From: Rhodococcus zopfii NBRC 100606 = JCM 9919
GTDB taxonomy: Bacteria > Actinomycetota > Actinomycetes > Mycobacteriales > Mycobacteriaceae
Length of the DNA stretch: 64,000 bases
Direction of reading: 5' to 3'
NCBI RefSeq assembly: GCF_001895025.1
Contig: NZ_BCXI01000031.1
Coordinates: forward strand, 53,047-117,046
The translations under genes and the position numbers were made by a program. The notes beneath the pieces were generated by a model, which ran no database searches, was not told the origin of the DNA, and worked only from the letters and a program-made list of their open reading frames with translations. Shown one piece after another: positions 61,274 to 64,000 of this stretch (position 1 is its first letter; each line of letters begins with the position of its first letter).

Positions 61274-62050
61274 TCACCGGCCGATGGTCGCGTGCATCTC
61301 CCAGACGAGGACCTCGGCTCCGGTGGTGGCGCTCAGGCGCTGCCCACCGGAGTTCGTCAACCGCACCGCGTCGCCCTCGGCGAGCGGGCCGACACCCTCG
61401 AGGTCGGCGCTGCCCTCGGCGACGAAGACGTGCAGGTACGGCGCCTCGGGCAGGGTCACCGTCCGGTCCGGCTGCAGCCGCGCGACCGACAGGCCCGCGT
61501 ACTTGTTGTGGATCCGGATCGCCGCGTGGTCGCGGTCCTTCGCCATCCCGGAGGCGACAGGCACCAGACCGCCGCGCATCAGTTCGTCGTCGATCTCGAG
61601 CTGCTCGTAGCCGGGCGTGATGCCGGCCTCGTCGGGCGCGACCCACATCTGGACGAACCGCACCGGATTCGCGTGCTCGGTCGCGTGCGTGCCGGTGACG
61701 CCGTCGAGACGCCACGAGTCGTTCTTCTCCGAGTGCAGGATGCCGGTTCCGGCGCTCATCCGCTGGGCGAGCCCGGGATAGATCACGCCGGAATGTCCGA
61801 TCGAATCCTGGTGCACCAGGCTGCCGCGCAGCACCCACGTCACGATCTCCATGTCGCGGTGCGGATGGGTGTCGAAACCCTTTCCGGGCGAGACGATGTC
61901 GTCGTTGTTGACCAGCAGCAGGCCGTGGTGGGTGTTGTCCGGATCGTAGTGGTGGCCGAACGAGAAGGAGTGCTTCGAATCCAGCCAGTCGATCTTCGTC
62001 TTCATCCGGTCGGCGGCGCGCCGGACGTCGATCAGCGGGGTCTGCGACAT
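61274..62050 (-). CDS. Pirin family protein (YhhW/quercetinase-like)
   Basis: 258-residue bicupin. Metal-binding N-terminal cupin: HPHRDMEIVTWVL with further His in the HSGV segment and Glu in HSEKND. YhhW-type pirins oxidise quercetin in vitro or act as redox sensors. ATG 62050 with GAGAGGAAC upstream; 44 bases after the other pirin gene. Confidence 0.92.
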   Translation of the reverse strand: MSQTPLIDVRRAADRMKTKIDWLDSKHSFSFGHHYDPDNTHHGLLLVNNDDIVSPGKGFDTHPHRDMEIVTWVLRGSLVHQDSIGHSGVIYPGLAQRMSAGTGILHSEKNDSWRLDGVTGTHATEHANPVRFVQMWVAPDEAGITPGYEQLEIDDELMRGGLVPVASGMAKDRDHAAIRIHNKYAGLSVARLQPDRTVTLPEAPYLHVFVAEGSADLEGVGPLAEGDAVRLTNSGGQRLSATTGAEVLVWEMHATIGR

Positions 62051-62094
62051 GGTGTTCCTCTCGAAGTGCGTATTTCAGCCTAGTCGGGGTGCGG

Positions 62095-63057
62095 TTACCG
62101 CTGTTCGTGCTCGGCGGGGACCGAACCGAGGCGACCGGCCTGGTAGTCCTCGAAGGCCTGAATGATCTCGGCCTTCGTGTTCATGACGAACGGTCCGTAC
62201 ATCGCGACCGGCTCGCGAATCGGCCTGCCGCCCAACAGGAAGACCTCGAACGACTCGGTACGTGAATCCTGCGCCGCGGCCGCGGTCAGCGTGATCGAGT
62301 CGCCCTTCGGTCCGAACACCACGGTCTGTCCCGAGCGAGCCGGTGCCTGTTCGGCGCCGGCGGTGCCGTCGCCGGCCAGGACGTAGGCGAGCGCGTTGTA
62401 CTCGGTGTTCCACGGCAGCGTCACCGAGGCGCCGGGCGCGATCGTGAGGTGGGCGAGCGCGATCGGGGTGTGGGTGACGCCCGGACCGTGCACACCACCG
62501 ATCTCACCGGCGACGACGCGGATCAGGGTGCCGCCGTCGGGCGACGACGCGAGCGCCACGTTGCTGCCGGAGATGTCCTGATAGCGCGGCTGTGCCATCT
62601 TGTTGTCGCGAGGCAGGTTCACCCACAGTTGCACGCCGTGGAACAGTCCGCCGCTGACGACCACGTGCTCGGGCGGCGCTTCGATGTGCAGGATGCCCGC
62701 GCCGGCGGTCATCCACTGGGTGTCGCCGCCGGTGATCGTGCCGCCGCCGTTCGAGTCCTTGTGCTCGAGGATGCCGTCGATCATGTACGTCACGGTCTCG
62801 AATCCGCGGTGCGGATGCCACGGGGTCCCCTTCGGTTCGCCCGGCCCGTACTGGACCTCGCCCATCTGGTCCATGTGGATGAAGGGATCGAGGAAACGTT
62901 GGTCGATTCCCGCGAACGCGCGGCGGACGGGGAAGCCCTCGCCCTCGTAACCCACCGGGGCGGTACGCACACCGAGCACCGGGCGCGCGGGACGATCGGG
63001 TGCCGGGGCCTCGATCCGGGGCAGGGTCAGGATGTTGTCGACGGTGACCGCGGGCAT
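62095..63057 (-). CDS. Pirin family protein
   Basis: 320-residue bicupin. HPHRGFETVTYMI and HIEAPPEHV hold the metal ligands; FGPKGDSITLTA and LLGGRPIREPVAMYGPFVM are pirin-family C-terminal marks. Different from the shorter pirin downstream, so an old paralogue pair and not a recent duplication. ATG 63057 with GAGGAGCC upstream, and a palindromic operator 18 bp further. Confidence 0.93.
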   Translation of the reverse strand: MPAVTVDNILTLPRIEAPAPDRPARPVLGVRTAPVGYEGEGFPVRRAFAGIDQRFLDPFIHMDQMGEVQYGPGEPKGTPWHPHRGFETVTYMIDGILEHKDSNGGGTITGGDTQWMTAGAGILHIEAPPEHVVVSGGLFHGVQLWVNLPRDNKMAQPRYQDISGSNVALASSPDGGTLIRVVAGEIGGVHGPGVTHTPIALAHLTIAPGASVTLPWNTEYNALAYVLAGDGTAGAEQAPARSGQTVVFGPKGDSITLTAAAAQDSRTESFEVFLLGGRPIREPVAMYGPFVMNTKAEIIQAFEDYQAGRLGSVPAEHEQR

Positions 63058-63074
63058 CGCGGGCTCCTCTCAAG

Positions 63075-63092
63075 TAGTTGACTATGCAACTA
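63075..63092. promoter_or_regulatory. MarR-type palindromic operator upstream of the pirin genes
   Basis: TAGTTG-ACTATG-CAACTA: perfect 6-bp arms with a 6-bp spacer. It overlaps the AT-rich promoter region (TAATAT on the minus strand) of the pirin gene. The sequence style resembles MarR-family operators; no MarR gene is in the window. Confidence 0.5.
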
Positions 63093-63219
63093 TATTAACC
63101 CGGATGACGGGCAGAATGTTCCCGACCGGGTACGTGATGAGTTTCTGCGCGTCTGCGAGTCGAACCATGGGACCGCACCGATCGGCCCGCACCGCGGACC
63201 GCGACCCTCAGGAGCCCAC

Positions 63220-63672
63220 ATGTCCCGCATGCTCTTCGCCAACCTCCCCGTCAAGGACGTCACCGCGACCCGCGCCTTCTTCGACACTCTCGGGTTCACG
63301 TTCAATGAGATGTTCTGCGACGCGAACACGGCGTGCATGGAGATCAACGAGCAGACCTACATCATGTTCCTCGAGGAACCGCGGTTCCGGAACTTCATCA
63401 ACGACGACATCTGCGACACCGGCAAGGCCCGGGAGGTGCTACTCGCCTTCTCCGCAGACAGCCGCACCGATGTCGACCGCATCGTCGACGCCGCGATCGC
63501 CGCCGGCGGAACGGACTGGACCACGCCGGGTTCGGCCGAGGCGGACGTCGAATTCATGTACGGGCGGGCGTTCCGCGACCTCGACAACCACGTGTGGGAG
63601 GTGTCGTGGATGGACGTCGAGGCGGCGGCAGCCGCGATGGGGCCGCAGGCGGAGAGTGCCGCGCAGTCCTGA
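63220..63672 (+). CDS. VOC family protein (glyoxalase/bleomycin-resistance type)
   Basis: 150 residues, two beta-alpha-beta-beta-beta halves: MLFANLPVKDVTATRAFF and the C-terminal RDLDNHVWEVSWMD. Metal ligands of true glyoxalases are only partly present (Glu in ACMEIN, His/Glu in NHVWEV). ATG 63220 after AGGAG. Divergent from the pirin genes across the palindrome, so possibly under the same control. Function unknown. Confidence 0.87.
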   Translation: MSRMLFANLPVKDVTATRAFFDTLGFTFNEMFCDANTACMEINEQTYIMFLEEPRFRNFINDDICDTGKAREVLLAFSADSRTDVDRIVDAAIAAGGTDWTTPGSAEADVEFMYGRAFRDLDNHVWEVSWMDVEAAAAAMGPQAESAAQS

Positions 63673-63973
63673 CCGGTTGATCGTTCGGCGGGGCTGCCCG
63701 GGGGTTCGGTTGTGCCGGATCCCGGCGGCCGTCGTCAGCGGACTCCGAGTGATCGTGCTGCGGACAACCGCGCGATCCCGCATGGCTCCCTCGGGATTAC
63801 CGGGCTGGCCCGATTCCGCACCGTCGAGCAGCCTGCCGCGAACAATTCTGCCCCGGCGTCGGCAAATCGCCGGCAATTCGTCGGTACCGGCGAATTCGGC
63901 GTAGGCAATTTCTGATCGTAACGAGGGAATAGCGCGTATCCCCGCAGGTGGCACCGGGTGCATAAACGATGTT
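63673..63973. other. Intergenic region without an identifiable gene
   Basis: About 300 bases between the VOC gene and the tRNA. Short open frames are present but have no start signal or family similarity. The last 60 bases are AT-richer and may hold the tRNA promoter. Confidence 0.5.
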
Positions 63974-64000
63974 GGACGACTGTCCGAGTGGCCGACAGGG
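63974..64000 (+). tRNA. Probable tRNA-Ser, 5' part, cut by window end
   Basis: A 7-base acceptor half (GGACGAC), TG at positions 8-9, then TCCGAGTGGCCGACAGGG, matching the D-arm of class II tRNAs, serine type above all. The anticodon lies beyond the window, so the isoacceptor is unknown and leucine or another class II tRNA cannot be fully excluded. Confidence 0.6.

Noticed and set aside
63712..63915. Small open frame of 67 codons before the tRNA
   Set aside because: No ribosome-binding site, no family similarity and low-complexity shadow-like composition.

Overview
High-G+C DNA with dense, overlapping (ATGA/GTGA) operons. The families present (mycofactocin-type SDRs, a FadD3-like ligase, a Zmp1-like M13 peptidase, a DUF3263-like small protein, many FadE/FadD/crotonase paralogues) point to a mycolic-acid actinobacterium of the Rhodococcus/Nocardia/Gordonia/Mycobacterium group, most likely a Rhodococcus-type catabolic generalist. 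No plasmid, phage or IS gene is visible, so the window reads as chromosome or a large catabolic replicon.

Layout. 1-2.4 kb: end of a thiolase gene, a TetR gene with its own operator, and a conserved unknown. 2.4-6.5 kb (minus): acyl-CoA dehydrogenase, APH-fold kinase, crotonase and quinone oxidoreductase. 6.6-8.5 kb (plus): VOC enzyme, SDR, TetR. 8.5-17.5 kb: a TetR gene diverging from a seven-gene plus-strand operon: LuxE/PaaK-like adenylating enzyme, LuxC-like acyl reductase, aldo-keto reductase, aldehyde dehydrogenase, CMD/AhpD-like protein, beta-hydroxyacid dehydrogenase, acyl-CoA ligase. 17.5-26.5 kb (minus): TauD dioxygenase, two SDRs, ferredoxin, P450, DUF35-thiolase fusion, hydrolase, DoxX, two more beta-hydroxyacid dehydrogenases. 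26.7-31.8 kb (plus): aldehyde dehydrogenase, CaiB-type CoA-transferase, HMGS-like/DUF35 fusion, thiolase. 32-38.4 kb (plus): oligopeptide-type ABC importer ending in a second mycofactocin-type SDR. 38.5-43.9 kb: two acyl-CoA ligases and an amidohydrolase, diverging from a crotonase. 44.2-45 kb: secreted M23 peptidase. 45-55 kb (minus): a nine-gene operon (ligase, hydrolase, SDR, amidase, crotonase, glutaryl-CoA-dehydrogenase-like gene, MaoC hydratase, MHS transporter, acyl-CoA dehydrogenase) facing a TetR gene; two of its genes carry frameshifts. 55.9-64 kb: unrelated genes (M13 peptidase, beta-lactamase-fold esterase, Tat lipoprotein intradiol dioxygenase, thioesterase, two pirins, VOC protein) and the 5' end of a probable tRNA-Ser.

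How it may work together. The first 44 kb look like one dispersed pathway for an unidentified oxygenated carboxylic acid: uptake by the ABC system, oxidation by P450/ferredoxin and the 2-oxoglutarate dioxygenase, alcohol oxidation by mycofactocin-type SDRs, CoA activation by several ligases, dehydration of a hydroxyacyl-CoA through an acyl-phosphate by the kinase/ACAD pair, and C-C cleavage by two DUF35-associated thiolase modules. A palindrome, GAGAAT-N3-ATTCTC, recurs at four intergenic regions in this part (6.5, 26.5-26.7, 41.4 and 43.1 kb), often as pairs about 21 bp apart, and suggests one regulon. The TetR gene at 7.9 kb, lying in an operon behind two of these sites, is my best candidate regulator. 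The substrate cannot be read from the sequence.
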